The notes under the pieces were generated by a model. That model worked only from the letters and a program-made list of their open reading frames with translations. It did no database searches and had not been told where the DNA came from. Below are positions 1 to 5,151 of a stretch of DNA of 5,151 nucleotides, piece after piece (position 1 is the stretch's first letter; each line of letters starts with the position of its first letter). The DNA comes from Rhodoferax sp. GTDB lineage: Bacteria > Pseudomonadota > Gammaproteobacteria > Burkholderiales > Burkholderiaceae_C. A program made the translations under genes and the position numbers. The stretch lies in contig JAQGMQ010000784.1 of the NCBI GenBank assembly GCA_028292305.1, positions 1 through 5,151 on the forward strand, read 5' to 3'.

Positions 1-663
1 GGCATGACCGAGATGTCGCCGCTCGGCACCCTGTGCACGCTGAAAAACAAGCACCTGGCGCTGCCCAGGGAAGAGCAGATGAAGATCCGCCTGAAGCAGG
101 GCCGCGCCATCTACGGCGTCGACATGAAGATCGTCGGCGAAGACGGCCAGGAACTGCCCTTCGACGGCAAGAGCTCGGGTGATCTCTATGTGAAAGGCCC
201 GTGGATCGTGGCCGAATATTTCAAGGGCGAGGGCGGCAACCCCCTGGTCGAAGACGCGATCGGCCAGCGCTGGTTTCCCACCGGCGACGTGGCCACCATC
301 GACGCCGAGGGCTACATGCAGATCACCGACCGCAGCAAGGACGTGATCAAGTCCGGCGGCGAATGGATCAGCTCCATCGACATCGAGAACATCGCCGTGG
401 CACATCCAGCGGTGGCCATGGCCGCCTGCATCGGCGTGAAGCACCCGAAGTGGGACGAGCGGCCGATCCTGGCGGTGGTGAAGCGGCCCGGCGTGGAGGT
501 CAGCCGCGACGAACTGCTGGCGTTCTACGAAGGCAAGGCCGCCAAGTGGCAGGTGCCCGACGACGTGGTCTTCGTCGACGCGATCCCGATCGGGCCGACC
601 GGCAAGATGCTGAAGGCACGGTTGCGCGAGATGCTGAAAAGCTACCGCCTGCCGGGTGTCTGA
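1..663 (+). CDS. AMP-forming acyl-CoA ligase, C-terminal part (5'-truncated by window edge)
   Basis: This is the last 220 residues of an acyl-CoA synthetase of the ANL (adenylate-forming) superfamily, which activates a carboxylic acid with ATP and then transfers it to CoA in the cytoplasm. The reading frame is open from base 1. The first residues, GMTE, are the conserved adenylate-binding A5 motif, so the true start lies several hundred codons upstream; the ATG at base 4 is internal. Further motifs, numbered from base 1, are WFPTGD at 91-96 (A7, ribose-binding Asp96), the hinge region ITDRSKDVIKSGGEW at 108-122 (A8), and GPTGKMLK at 198-205 (A10) with the expected catalytic lysine at 202. All are intact. 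The C-terminal subdomain resembles medium/long-chain fatty acid and methylthiopropionate ligases (AlkK/DmdB type) more than acetyl-CoA synthetase, but the substrate cannot be read from this part. It ends in TGA, 170 bp before a transporter gene on the same strand. Confidence 0.93.
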   Translation, partial: GMTEMSPLGTLCTLKNKHLALPREEQMKIRLKQGRAIYGVDMKIVGEDGQELPFDGKSSGDLYVKGPWIVAEYFKGEGGNPLVEDAIGQRWFPTGDVATIDAEGYMQITDRSKDVIKSGGEWISSIDIENIAVAHPAVAMAACIGVKHPKWDERPILAVVKRPGVEVSRDELLAFYEGKAAKWQVPDDVVFVDAIPIGPTGKMLKARLREMLKSYRLPGV

Positions 664-693
664 AACCGCTTTGCTGGGCCTGAAACATTGTGG

Positions 694-705
694 GCAGATC
701 TCTGC
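694..705. promoter_or_regulatory. Short dyad GCAGA-TC-TCTGC, possible operator
   Basis: Five bases (694-698, GCAGA) are repeated inverted at 701-705 (TCTGC) around a 2-bp centre, 30 bp after the ligase stop codon. The loop is too short for an RNA hairpin, so if it matters it would be as a protein-binding dyad. It is short enough to arise by chance and matches no operator I recognise. Confidence 0.15.
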
Positions 706-820
706 GCGGATGCTGCAACGAGTCCCCTGCGCGATAGTTTGAGGGCATTCCCTGATCGGCCGGGAAAGCAAAGACCGTAATCTCGACCGCTGCAACGGCT
801 GAACAACGACAGAACAACCT

Positions 821-826
821 GGAGAC
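821..826 (+). promoter_or_regulatory. Ribosome binding site of the binding-protein gene
   Basis: GGAGAC carries a GGAG core (821-824) nine bases before the ATG at 834. It supports that start, which also opens directly into a normal signal peptide. It is far better placed than anything in front of the livH-type gene, consistent with high output of the binding protein. Confidence 0.75.
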
Positions 827-833
827 AAGAAGC

Positions 834-905
834 ATGGCATTCGGACTCAAGCACATCGCCGTCGGCACCCTCATCGCCTGCGCCCTCATCGGCGTGGCAT
901 CGGCC
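834..905 (+). other. Signal peptide coding region of the binding protein
   Basis: Codons 1-24 give a short n-region with Lys6, a hydrophobic run and VASA before Gln25, a good type I cleavage site. An alternative lipobox-like LIAC (residues 13-16) is present, but it sits early in the hydrophobic run and is followed by more hydrophobic residues rather than a polar linker, so lipoprotein processing is judged less likely. Confidence 0.75.
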
Positions 906-2126
906 CAGACGGCGCCCGCCGCCAAGCCTGTCGCAGCCGCCAATGCGGCCGGTCCGCTGAAGGGCGAAGTCGTCAAGATCGCCTGGATCGACCCGCTGTC
1001 GGGCCTGATGGCCGGCGTGGGGCAGAACCAGCTGAAAAGCTTTCAGTTCCTGGCCGAGTATTTCAACCGCAAGAACCCGGCCGGGGTGAACTTCGAAGTC
1101 ATCGGCATCGACAACAAGCTCAGTCCGCAGGAAACCCTGAACGCGTTGAAGTCGGTGATCGACCAGGGCGTGCGTTATGTGGTGCAGGGCGATGGTTCGG
1201 GCGCGGCCGCGGCGATCATCGACGGTGTCGCCAAACACAACGAGCGTAACCCGGGCAAGGAGGTGCTGTTCGTCAACTACGCGGCCATGGACCCGGACTT
1301 CACCAACAGCAAATGCAGCTACTGGCACTTCCGCGTCGACGCCGACACCTCGATGAAGATGGAAGCCCTGACCACCTTCATCAAGGACCAGCCCGACATC
1401 AAGAAGGTGTTCCTGATCAACCAGAACTACGCCCACGGCATCCAGGTCACCAAATACGCCAAGGAAAACCTGGCGCGCAAGCGCCCCGACATCCAGATCG
1501 TCGGCGAAGACCTGCACCCGCTGGCCCAGGTGCGCGACTTCGCGCCCTACATCGCCAAGATCAAGGCCTCGGGCGCCGACACCGTGGTCACCGGCAACTG
1601 GGGCTCCGACCTGGCGCTGCTGATCCGCGCCGCCAACGACGCGGGCCTGAACAACGTCAAGTTCTACACCTACTACGGCGGCGTCACCGGCTCGCCCACG
1701 GCGCTCGGCGCCAACGCGGCCGGCCGCGTCTACCAGATCGCCTACAACGCGACCAACATGCCCGGCGAGATCGGCGGCATCATGGCCGACTTCAAGAAAA
1801 AATTCAACGAAGACATGTACACCGGCGCCGTGTACCACACCTACGCCATGCTCAGCGAAGCCATGGCCAAGGCCAAATCCAGCGACCCGGTGAAAGTGGC
1901 CGCGGCCCTCGAAGGCCTGAAGTTCAAGAGCTTCAACGGCGACGTCGAAATGCGCAAGTCCGACCACCAGCTGCAGCAGACGCTGTACCTGTCGGTCTGG
2001 CAGAAGACCGACGCCAAGAACCCGATGGAAGCCGAAGCCACCGGCCACACGTTTGCGCCCGTGAAGATCTATGAGCCTTACGTCGCATCGACACCAACGT
2101 CCTGCCAGATGAAGCGGCCCACGTAG
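834..2126 (+). CDS. Periplasmic substrate-binding protein of a LivK-like (HAAT) ABC transporter
   Basis: This 430-residue exported protein belongs to the type 1 periplasmic binding fold used by branched-chain amino acid, amide and organic-acid importers. It captures the ligand in the periplasm and delivers it to the LivH/LivM permeases encoded next. Residues 1-24 are a signal peptide: Lys6, a hydrophobic core, and a likely signal peptidase I site VASA|Q after Ala24. An Ala/Pro-rich linker (25-44) precedes the fold, whose first strand is KIAWIDPLSG (48-57). GDGSG at 119-123 lies where this family contacts the ligand's carboxylate and alpha groups. The protein is longer than E. coli LivJ/LivK (about 365-370 residues), partly because of the linker and the C-terminal tail. 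That tail ends in SCQMKRPT with Cys424, which could pair with Cys161, the only other cysteine in the mature chain. The start is supported by the binding site at 821-826. The ligand is not identifiable; the acyl-CoA ligase upstream hints at an organic acid. Confidence 0.93.
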   Translation: MAFGLKHIAVGTLIACALIGVASAQTAPAAKPVAAANAAGPLKGEVVKIAWIDPLSGLMAGVGQNQLKSFQFLAEYFNRKNPAGVNFEVIGIDNKLSPQETLNALKSVIDQGVRYVVQGDGSGAAAAIIDGVAKHNERNPGKEVLFVNYAAMDPDFTNSKCSYWHFRVDADTSMKMEALTTFIKDQPDIKKVFLINQNYAHGIQVTKYAKENLARKRPDIQIVGEDLHPLAQVRDFAPYIAKIKASGADTVVTGNWGSDLALLIRAANDAGLNNVKFYTYYGGVTGSPTALGANAAGRVYQIAYNATNMPGEIGGIMADFKKKFNEDMYTGAVYHTYAMLSEAMAKAKSSDPVKVAAALEGLKFKSFNGDVEMRKSDHQLQQTLYLSVWQKTDAKNPMEAEATGHTFAPVKIYEPYVASTPTSCQMKRPT

Positions 2127-2286
2127 GCGTCACCGCCGCACACCCTCGGCGCACGCGGAAGAGGGTTGGGGTGAGGGCGGACATTGCGTGCCAACCCCCT
2201 GATAGATTCAACGCGCCTGACCCCGGTGCAAGCCATTTCCCTCCCGCACCGCGGGTTTCACAACCGTCCATTCCAGCATCGGACCG
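2127..2286 (+). other. Intergenic spacer between binding-protein gene and livH-type gene
   Basis: This 160-bp stretch separates the binding-protein gene from the permeases, whereas the following genes nearly touch or overlap. In the livH frame a TGA lies at 2218-2220, and no ATG, GTG or TTG follows until 2287. Besides the inverted repeats at 2133-2197 I see no promoter of recognisable quality. A short + strand frame opening at 2184 runs into livH out of frame and does not look like a protein. Confidence 0.6.
2133..2197 (+). repeat. Inverted repeats / degenerate REP-like G-rich element after the binding-protein gene
   Basis: Seven bases after the binding-protein stop codon's neighbourhood begins a set of inverted repeats. 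ACCCTC (2142-2147) can pair with GAGGGT (2161-2166) across a 13-base loop, with CCGCC (2133-2137) and GGCGG (2176-2180) able to close it outside. A rival 7-bp stem pairs GGGTTGG (2163-2169) with CCAACCC (2191-2197); it shares bases 2163-2166 with the first, so the two exclude each other. GAGGGTTGGGGTGAGGG (2161-2177) resembles, from memory, one arm of a G-rich dispersed repeat common between genes of many proteobacteria; the usual partner arm is degenerate here. No T run follows, so this is not a classic intrinsic terminator. It may protect the 3' end of the binding-protein message or reduce read-through into the permease genes. Confidence 0.45.
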
Positions 2287-3234
2287 ATGGAAATCTTCAC
2301 CATATCGCTTCTGAACGGCGTGAGCTACGGCCTGCTGCTGTTCATGCTCAGCTCGGGCCTCACGCTGATCTTCAGCATGATGGGCGTGCTCAATTTCGCG
2401 CATGCCTCGTTCTACATGCTGGGCGCCTACATTGCCTACAGCGTCTCCGCCTGGCTGGGCTTCTGGCCGGCGCTGGTGGTGGCGCCTTTGCTGGTGGGCC
2501 TGATCGGCGCTGGCTTCGAAAAATACTGCCTGCGCCGGGTCCACAAGTTCGGCCATGTACCCGAGCTGCTGATCACCTTCGGGCTGAGCTACATCATCCA
2601 TGAACTGGTGCAGCTGGTGTGGGGCCGCAGCGCCGTCAACTACCAGATCCCGCCGTCGCTGCAGGGGCCGCTGTTCACGCTGTACGGCACACAGTTCCCC
2701 GTGTACCGCGGCTTCATGATGCTGGTGGCGGTGATGATGCTGATCGGCATCTGGCTGCTGCTCACCCGCACCCGCATCGGCCTGGTGATCCAGGCCGCGT
2801 TGACGCATCCCGACATGGCCGAGGCGCTGGGCCACAACGTGCCACGGGTGTTCATGCTGGTGTTCGGTGGCGGCGCCGCGCTGGCGGGCCTGGCCGGTGT
2901 GATCGGCGGCAACGCCTTCGTCACCGAGCCGGGCATGGCGGCCACGGTCGGCTCGGTGATCTTCGTGGTGGTGGTGGTCGGCGGCATGGGATCGCTGGCC
3001 GGCGCCTTTCTGGCGTCGCTGTTGATCGGCTGCATCCAGACCTTCGCCGTGGCCATCGACAGCTCGCTGCTCAGCGCGGCCGGCACGCTGGGCCTGAGCG
3101 TCACGCCCGAGACCTTCGGTTATGCGCTGTGGAAGCTCAAGCTGAGCCAGGTCGCGCCGATCCTGCCGTACCTGTTCCTGGTGCTGATCCTGATCTTCCG
3201 GCCCAAGGGCCTGCTCGGCACGCGGGAGGGCTAG
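2287..3234 (+). CDS. livH: LivH-type ABC transporter permease
   Basis: This 315-residue inner-membrane permease is one half of the channel of a branched-chain-amino-acid-type (HAAT) importer and pairs with the LivM-type protein encoded next. The N-terminus has the LivH hallmark GLTLIFSMMGVLNFAHASF (24-42). Hydrophobic segments lie near 10-32, 36-55, 58-77, 92-114, 140-159, 187-208, 217-255 (probably two) and 290-304, fitting about eight or nine membrane passes. The loop from R163-I164-G165 to about V185, including ALGHNV (180-185), is the cytoplasmic coupling loop that docks on the ATPase. VVVVVGGMGSLAGAF is the usual conserved late segment, and the chain ends in RPKGLLGTREG. Length is normal (E. 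coli LivH is 308). The start at 2287 is the first possible one after the in-frame TGA at 2218, but only a GGA three bases upstream resembles a ribosome binding site. The real substrate may not be an amino acid; the symbol denotes family only. Confidence 0.94.
   Translation: MEIFTISLLNGVSYGLLLFMLSSGLTLIFSMMGVLNFAHASFYMLGAYIAYSVSAWLGFWPALVVAPLLVGLIGAGFEKYCLRRVHKFGHVPELLITFGLSYIIHELVQLVWGRSAVNYQIPPSLQGPLFTLYGTQFPVYRGFMMLVAVMMLIGIWLLLTRTRIGLVIQAALTHPDMAEALGHNVPRVFMLVFGGGAALAGLAGVIGGNAFVTEPGMAATVGSVIFVVVVVGGMGSLAGAFLASLLIGCIQTFAVAIDSSLLSAAGTLGLSVTPETFGYALWKLKLSQVAPILPYLFLVLILIFRPKGLLGTREG
3224..3230 (+). promoter_or_regulatory. Ribosome binding site of the livM-type gene, inside the end of livH
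   Basis: GGGAGGG contains a full GGAGG (3225-3229), nine bases before the ATG at 3239. It lies within the last codons (Arg-Glu-Gly) of the preceding gene, whose stop is at 3232-3234. This supports the start at 3239 and suggests translational coupling. Confidence 0.8.
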
Positions 3235-3238
3235 GGCG

Positions 3239-4534
3239 ATGTCACGCACCCACTACCACTTCACCCCGTTGAACCTGCCGCGCATCGTGCTGTGGAGTGG
3301 CTTCGCGCTGCTGCTCGCCGTGGCGCCGCTGGTGTTTCGCAGCAGCCTTTCGCACACGCTGCTGAGCCAGATGGGCATCGCCATCATCGTCTGCCTGAGC
3401 TACAACATCCTGTTCGGCCAGGGCGGCATGCTGGGCTTCGGCCACGCGGTGTATTCGGGCCTGGGCTCGTTCCTGGCCATGCACACGCTGAATTGGGCCA
3501 CCGCCGGCAACATCCCGTTCCCGGTGAGCCTGGTGCCGCTGGCCGGTGGGCTGGGCGGGCTGTTCTTTGCCGCGCTGCTGGGCTGGATCACCACCCGCAA
3601 GTCGGGCACCACGTTTGCCATGATCACGCTGGGCATGGGCGAATTGGTGTGGGCCATGTCGTTGATGTTCCCCGAATTCTTCGGCGGCGAAGGCGGCATC
3701 TCGGGCAACCGGGTGGCGGGCGCCAAACCCTTCGGCATCACCTTCGGGCCGCAGATCCAGCTGTACTACCTGATCGCCGCCTACACCTTCGTCTCGGCTG
3801 GCCTGATGTTCGCGTTCACCCGCACACCGCTCGGCCGCATGCTCAACGCCGTGCGCGACAACCCCGAGCGGGTCGAGTTCGTGGGCTACGACACCCAGAT
3901 GGTGCGCTACATGGCCTTCATGATCGCCGGCTTCTTCGCGGGCATCTCGGGCGGCCTGGCCGCGCTTAATTTCGAGATCGTCACCTCCGAAGTGGTCAGC
4001 GCCTACCGTTCGGGCGCCTACCTGTTGTTCACCTTTCTGGGCGGTGCCACCTTCTTCTTCGGCCCCATCATCGGCGCGGTACTGATGGTGCTGGCCACGG
4101 TGTTGCTGAGCGAATTCACCCAGGCCTGGTTGTTGTATCTGGGCCTGGTGTTTCTGTTCATGGTGATGTTTGCGCCCGGCGGCATCGCCAGCCTGGTGAT
4201 GATGAACCTGCGCGTGGCCGCCTTCGGCCACTTCAGGAAGCTGCGGCTGCCGTACCTGGGGCTGCTGCTGACCGGCGTCGTCGCCTTCATCGGCGTCGCC
4301 GCGCTGATCGAAATGGTCTACCACCTGCAACTGAATGCGGCGCTGAGCCCCGAGCTGCGTTTCATGGGCGTGACGCTCAGCACCCAGGGCGCGCAGGGCT
4401 GGCTGGCGGTGGGCCTGCTGGTGGCGGTGGGCACCGCACTGTTCGGCATCGCCTGCCGCCGTTTTGCCCAGGTGTGGGGCGGCATCCAGGGGGTGATCGC
4501 CGCCGAGATCCAGCGCCGGGAGGGCTCGGCATGA
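3239..4534 (+). CDS. livM: LivM-type ABC transporter permease with C-terminal extension
   Basis: This 431-residue inner-membrane protein is the second channel subunit of the importer. GQGGMLGFGHAVYSGLGSF (60-78) is the LivM signature after the first transmembrane segments. R195-T-P-L-G-R through NPERVEFVGY (208-217) is the cytoplasmic coupling loop contacting the ATPase, and APGGIASL (312-319) marks where many LivM domains end. About 110 residues follow, with two further hydrophobic segments (337-357 and 387-406), a loop between them and a polar tail ending RREGSA. E. coli LivM is of similar total length (425) but carries its extra residues at the N-terminus, so the two are not equivalent. 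The start is fixed by a strong GGAGG nine bases upstream and a 4-bp gap from livH. The stop overlaps the next start as ATGA. No frameshift or missing motif is seen; the extension reads in the same frame and codon style as the rest. Confidence 0.94.
   Translation: MSRTHYHFTPLNLPRIVLWSGFALLLAVAPLVFRSSLSHTLLSQMGIAIIVCLSYNILFGQGGMLGFGHAVYSGLGSFLAMHTLNWATAGNIPFPVSLVPLAGGLGGLFFAALLGWITTRKSGTTFAMITLGMGELVWAMSLMFPEFFGGEGGISGNRVAGAKPFGITFGPQIQLYYLIAAYTFVSAGLMFAFTRTPLGRMLNAVRDNPERVEFVGYDTQMVRYMAFMIAGFFAGISGGLAALNFEIVTSEVVSAYRSGAYLLFTFLGGATFFFGPIIGAVLMVLATVLLSEFTQAWLLYLGLVFLFMVMFAPGGIASLVMMNLRVAAFGHFRKLRLPYLGLLLTGVVAFIGVAALIEMVYHLQLNAALSPELRFMGVTLSTQGAQGWLAVGLLVAVGTALFGIACRRFAQVWGGIQGVIAAEIQRREGSA
4518..4524 (+). 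promoter_or_regulatory. Ribosome binding site of the livG-type gene, inside the end of livM
   Basis: GGGAGGG with GGAGG at 4519-4523 lies seven bases before the ATG at 4531. It is encoded by the Arg-Glu-Gly codons near the end of the livM-type gene, the same arrangement as at 3224-3230. With the ATGA overlap it makes the 4531 start very likely. Confidence 0.8.
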
Positions 4535-5151
4535 CGTCGACAATCACAACCGCGACCAAAGTGCCGGCGCTCGAACTCCGTGCCTTGCGCAAAAGCTTCG
4601 GCAAGACCGAGATCATCCGCGGCATCGATCTCTCTGTCGCGGCCGGGGAACGCATTGCCATCATCGGACCGAACGGCGCGGGCAAGTCGACCCTGTTCAA
4701 TCTGATCAGCGGCCGCTTTGCGCCCACCAGCGGCGAAGTGCGGCTGGCCGGCACCCGCATCGACGGCAAAAAGCCGTTCGAGATCAACCGCATGGGGCTG
4801 TCGCGCAGCTTCCAGATCACGAACATTTTCCCCAAGCTCAGCGTGTTCGAGAACCTGCGCTGCGGCGTGCTGTGGAGCCTGGGCTACAAGTACAGCTTCG
4901 TGCGCTTGCTGGCCAGCCTGCGCGACGCCAACGAGCGCGCCGAGCAGTTGCTGCAGATGATCCGCCTGCACCACAAGCGCGACGTGCTCGCCGTCAACCT
5001 CACCTACGCCGAGCAGCGCGCGCTGGAGATCGGCATCACCATCGCCGGCGGCGCCGGCGTCATCCTGCTGGACGAACCCACGGCCGGAATGAGCAAGAGC
5101 GAAACCAGGCGCTTCATCGAATTGATCAAGGAAGTGACGGTTGGCAAGACG
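4531..5151 (+). CDS. livG: LivG-type ABC transporter ATP-binding protein (3'-truncated by window edge)
   Basis: The frame starting at the ATG that overlaps the livM stop (ATGA, 4531-4534) stays open to the window end, giving the first 207 residues of an ATPase that in this family is about 250-260 long. It hydrolyses ATP on the cytoplasmic face to drive the LivH/LivM channel, normally paired with LivF. Visible motifs are the A-loop aromatic Phe23, Walker A GPNGAGKST (46-54, Lys52), Q-loop Gln95 in SRSFQITNIFP, the signature region LTYAEQ (157-162), Walker B VILLDEP (177-183) with catalytic Glu182, and the D-loop region TAGMSKSE. The switch histidine would lie just past the end. Residues 110-150 are the longer helical insert typical of LivG compared with LivF. 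The signature departs from LSGGQ, as LivG proteins often do. The frame has no internal stop and the codon use of its neighbours. A livF-type gene is expected next. Confidence 0.93.
   Translation, partial: MTSTITTATKVPALELRALRKSFGKTEIIRGIDLSVAAGERIAIIGPNGAGKSTLFNLISGRFAPTSGEVRLAGTRIDGKKPFEINRMGLSRSFQITNIFPKLSVFENLRCGVLWSLGYKYSFVRLLASLRDANERAEQLLQMIRLHHKRDVLAVNLTYAEQRALEIGITIAGGAGVILLDEPTAGMSKSETRRFIELIKEVTVGKT

Larger units (their letters stand above)
664..833 (+). other. Intergenic spacer between ligase and binding-protein gene
   Basis: This 170-bp stretch is noncoding on the + strand and leads into the binding-protein gene. I found no well-spaced sigma-70 -35/-10 pair and no hairpin followed by a T run. 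It holds a short dyad at 694-705 and a 9-bp direct repeat, GCTGCAACG, at 712-720 and 789-797. Base composition is somewhat less GC-rich than the flanking genes, especially from 765 to 833, as expected for a leader region. A promoter for the transporter genes could lie here, but the sequence does not show one clearly. Confidence 0.6.

Noticed and set aside
739..783. Possible promoter from TTGAGG (739-744) and TAATCT (778-783)
   Set aside because: The two hexamers are 33 bp apart, about twice the usual sigma-70 spacing, and neither has a better partner nearby.
870..881. Lipobox-like LIAC in the binding-protein leader
   Set aside because: The cysteine is followed by more hydrophobic residues and then a strong type I site VASA|Q, so lipoprotein processing is less likely than ordinary secretion.
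642..2048. Long open frame on the - strand across the binding-protein gene
   Set aside because: It is a mirror of G/C-rich third positions in the + strand gene. Its translation is a low-complexity Val/Gly/Asp/His-rich string without domain motifs, while the + strand protein is clearly a known family.
2142..2210. Rho-independent terminator after the binding-protein gene
   Set aside because: The stems are short with a 13- or 21-base loop, and the sequence after them is C-rich with no run of T.
2184..2603. Possible small + strand gene starting in the spacer before livH
   Set aside because: It has no ribosome binding site, runs out of frame through the livH start, and gives an Arg/His/Pro-rich translation typical of a shifted reading of a GC-rich gene.
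2965..2979. Tandem GTG run
   Set aside because: These are consecutive valine codons in a conserved membrane segment of LivH, not an independent repeat.
1933..3249. Long open frame on the - strand across livH
   Set aside because: Its translation is rich in Gln, Arg, His and Ala with no recognisable fold, and it spans the spacer and two real genes.
3242..4543. Long open frame on the - strand across livM
   Set aside because: Same compositional artefact: His/Gln/Ala/Glu-rich, no motifs, and exactly opposite a well-supported permease.

Overview
The window is a GC-rich, tightly packed stretch of bacterial chromosome with every supported gene on the + strand. Codon choice (strong G/C at third positions), gene order and protein details suggest a betaproteobacterium of the Burkholderiales, probably Comamonadaceae (a Variovorax/Polaromonas/Acidovorax-like organism). 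Those details include the substrate-binding protein ending in a Cys-Gln-Met-Lys-Arg-Pro tail and a LivM permease with an extra C-terminal part. This placement is inferred from remembered family resemblance, not from a search.

Layout: (1) 1-663 is the 3' part of an AMP-forming acyl-CoA ligase gene whose start lies before the window. (2) 664-833 is a 170-bp spacer ending in a good ribosome binding site. (3) 834-2126 encodes an exported type 1 periplasmic substrate-binding protein of the LivK/HAAT family. (4) 2127-2286 is a 160-bp spacer with inverted repeats and a segment resembling a common proteobacterial G-rich repeat. (5) 2287-3234 livH-type permease, (6) 3239-4534 livM-type permease and (7) 4531-5151 livG-type ATPase, cut by the window end, form a tight run: a 4-bp gap, then a 4-bp ATGA overlap. 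A livF-type ATPase would be expected just downstream.

Together genes 3-7 make most of one branched-chain-amino-acid-type (HAAT) ABC importer. The binding protein captures a small carboxylate-bearing ligand in the periplasm, LivH/LivM form the channel, and LivG (with an expected LivF) powers it. The acyl-CoA ligase upstream raises the possibility that the ligand is an organic acid that is CoA-activated after uptake rather than an amino acid. The sequence alone cannot name the substrate.

I see no RNA gene, insertion sequence, CRISPR array, integrase or phage element, and no convincing previously undescribed system. The points most worth a second look are the alternative hairpins in the spacer before livH, the roughly 110-residue C-terminal extension of LivM, and the ligase-transporter association.
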